Shown here one piece after another: positions 23,431 to 23,584 of a stretch of 23,584 nucleotides of DNA. How positions within the stretch are numbered: position 1 is the stretch's first letter; the number at the start of each line of letters is the position of its first letter. This DNA is from SIG565 sp045650565 (lineage in GTDB: Bacteria > Bacillota > Clostridia > Oscillospirales > Acutalibacteraceae), in the NCBI GenBank assembly GCA_045650565.1, contig JAZRRG010000071.1, positions 1 through 23,584 on the forward strand, given 5' to 3'. The notes beneath the pieces were generated by a model. The model made no database searches, had not been told where the DNA came from, and saw nothing but the letters and a program-made list of their open reading frames with translations. The position numbers and the translations under genes were made by a program.

Positions 23431-23451
23431 GTTTTAAAATCAACGCTTGTT

Positions 23452-23480
23452 ATTGTATCACTCAAGAGATTATTTGTCAA
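23452..23480 (-). promoter_or_regulatory. Sigma-A promoter of the antiporter gene
   Basis: A perfect TTGACA (23475-23480), a 17-base spacer and TACAAT (23452-23457, 5 of 6). Transcription would start near 23445, leaving a leader of about 45-55 bases that contains the hairpin. Confidence 0.8.
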
Positions 23481-23560
23481 TTATATTTATATGCGTTTTC
23501 AAAATACTGTATTATTCACCAATTTTTAGTTCTATACATATGTTAATATGAGGCGATATT

Positions 23561-23584
23561 ATGAATAAAAAACACTATTTCCCT
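23561..23584 (+). CDS. Start of a divergent gene, cut by the window end
   Basis: ATG at 23561-23563 preceded by GAGGCG at a spacing of about 6-8 bases, then eight open codons (MNKKHYFP) to the window edge. The ribosome site and divergent position in front of the antiporter promoter suggest a real gene. Nothing can be said about its product. I see no clear promoter for it between 23481 and 23550, which is A/T-rich. Confidence 0.35.

Noticed and set aside
1..23584. Phage, transposon, defence island or CRISPR signatures
   Set aside because: All confidently read genes are chromosomal core families in typical order; no transposase, integrase, direct repeat array or tRNA attachment site was seen.

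Overview
The window reads as a chromosomal core segment of a low-to-moderate GC, Gram-positive member of the Clostridia, most likely an uncultured Oscillospirales/Ruminococcaceae-type bacterium. The basis is gene content and order: infC-rpmI-rplT followed by an RNA methyltransferase gene, dprA-topA-trmFO, plsX and rnc next to smc, and cdaA-cdaR. Sporulation-type membrane proteins (YtvI-like, YunB-like), strong AAGGAGG-type ribosome binding sites and T-rich intrinsic terminators point the same way. I see no phage, insertion sequence, CRISPR array, tRNA or rRNA.

Layout. (1) Positions 1-10041, minus strand: one tightly packed cluster transcribed from a consensus sigma-A promoter at 10013-10041, in the order infC, rpmI, rplT, trmH-type methyltransferase, dprA, topA, trmFO, plsX, rnc, radical SAM protein, smc (cut by the window edge). 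Most junctions overlap or lie within 30 bases, so translation is probably coupled. The infC leader carries an intrinsic terminator and a competing pairing, and infC appears to start at AUC. (2) 10059-14403, minus strand: an unrecognised small membrane-anchored protein, recD2, comF and an mreB-family gene. (3) 14401-16694, minus strand: cdaA-cdaR, the cyclic-di-AMP synthase and its YbbR-domain regulator, with promoter and terminator. (4) 16711-19206, minus strand: a ytvI-like gene, a small DUF3343 (Se/S carrier-like) gene and a class-V aminotransferase/cysteine desulfurase-like gene. (5) 19263-20586: hom, the only complete plus-strand gene, with its own promoter. It ends in a 30-bp perfect palindrome shared with convergent yunB. 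(6) 20581-23480, minus strand: yunB, a cytidylate-kinase-like gene and a CPA2-type cation/proton antiporter, each separated by intrinsic hairpins. A divergent plus-strand gene begins at 23561 and runs off the end.

How the genes relate. The long cluster links translation (IF3, L35, L20, RNA methylation by TrmFO and a SPOUT enzyme, RNase III) with DNA topology and chromosome organisation (TopA, SMC), DNA uptake/recombination (DprA) and phospholipid synthesis (PlsX). The second cluster adds two DNA-processing/competence-associated genes (recD2, comF) and a cell-shape actin. CdaA/CdaR and the antiporter both belong to families tied to ion and turgor homeostasis, though nothing in the sequence links them directly.

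This is mostly ordinary housekeeping territory. I found no convincing new multi-gene system. The best leads are the infC leader switch with its AUC start, the DUF3343/desulfurase pair, the radical SAM gene between rnc and smc, the yunB start codon sitting on a terminator U-tract, and a hairpin plus T-tract just before the antiporter gene. No gene-free stretch exceeds 300 bases; the longest is the 215-base infC leader region.
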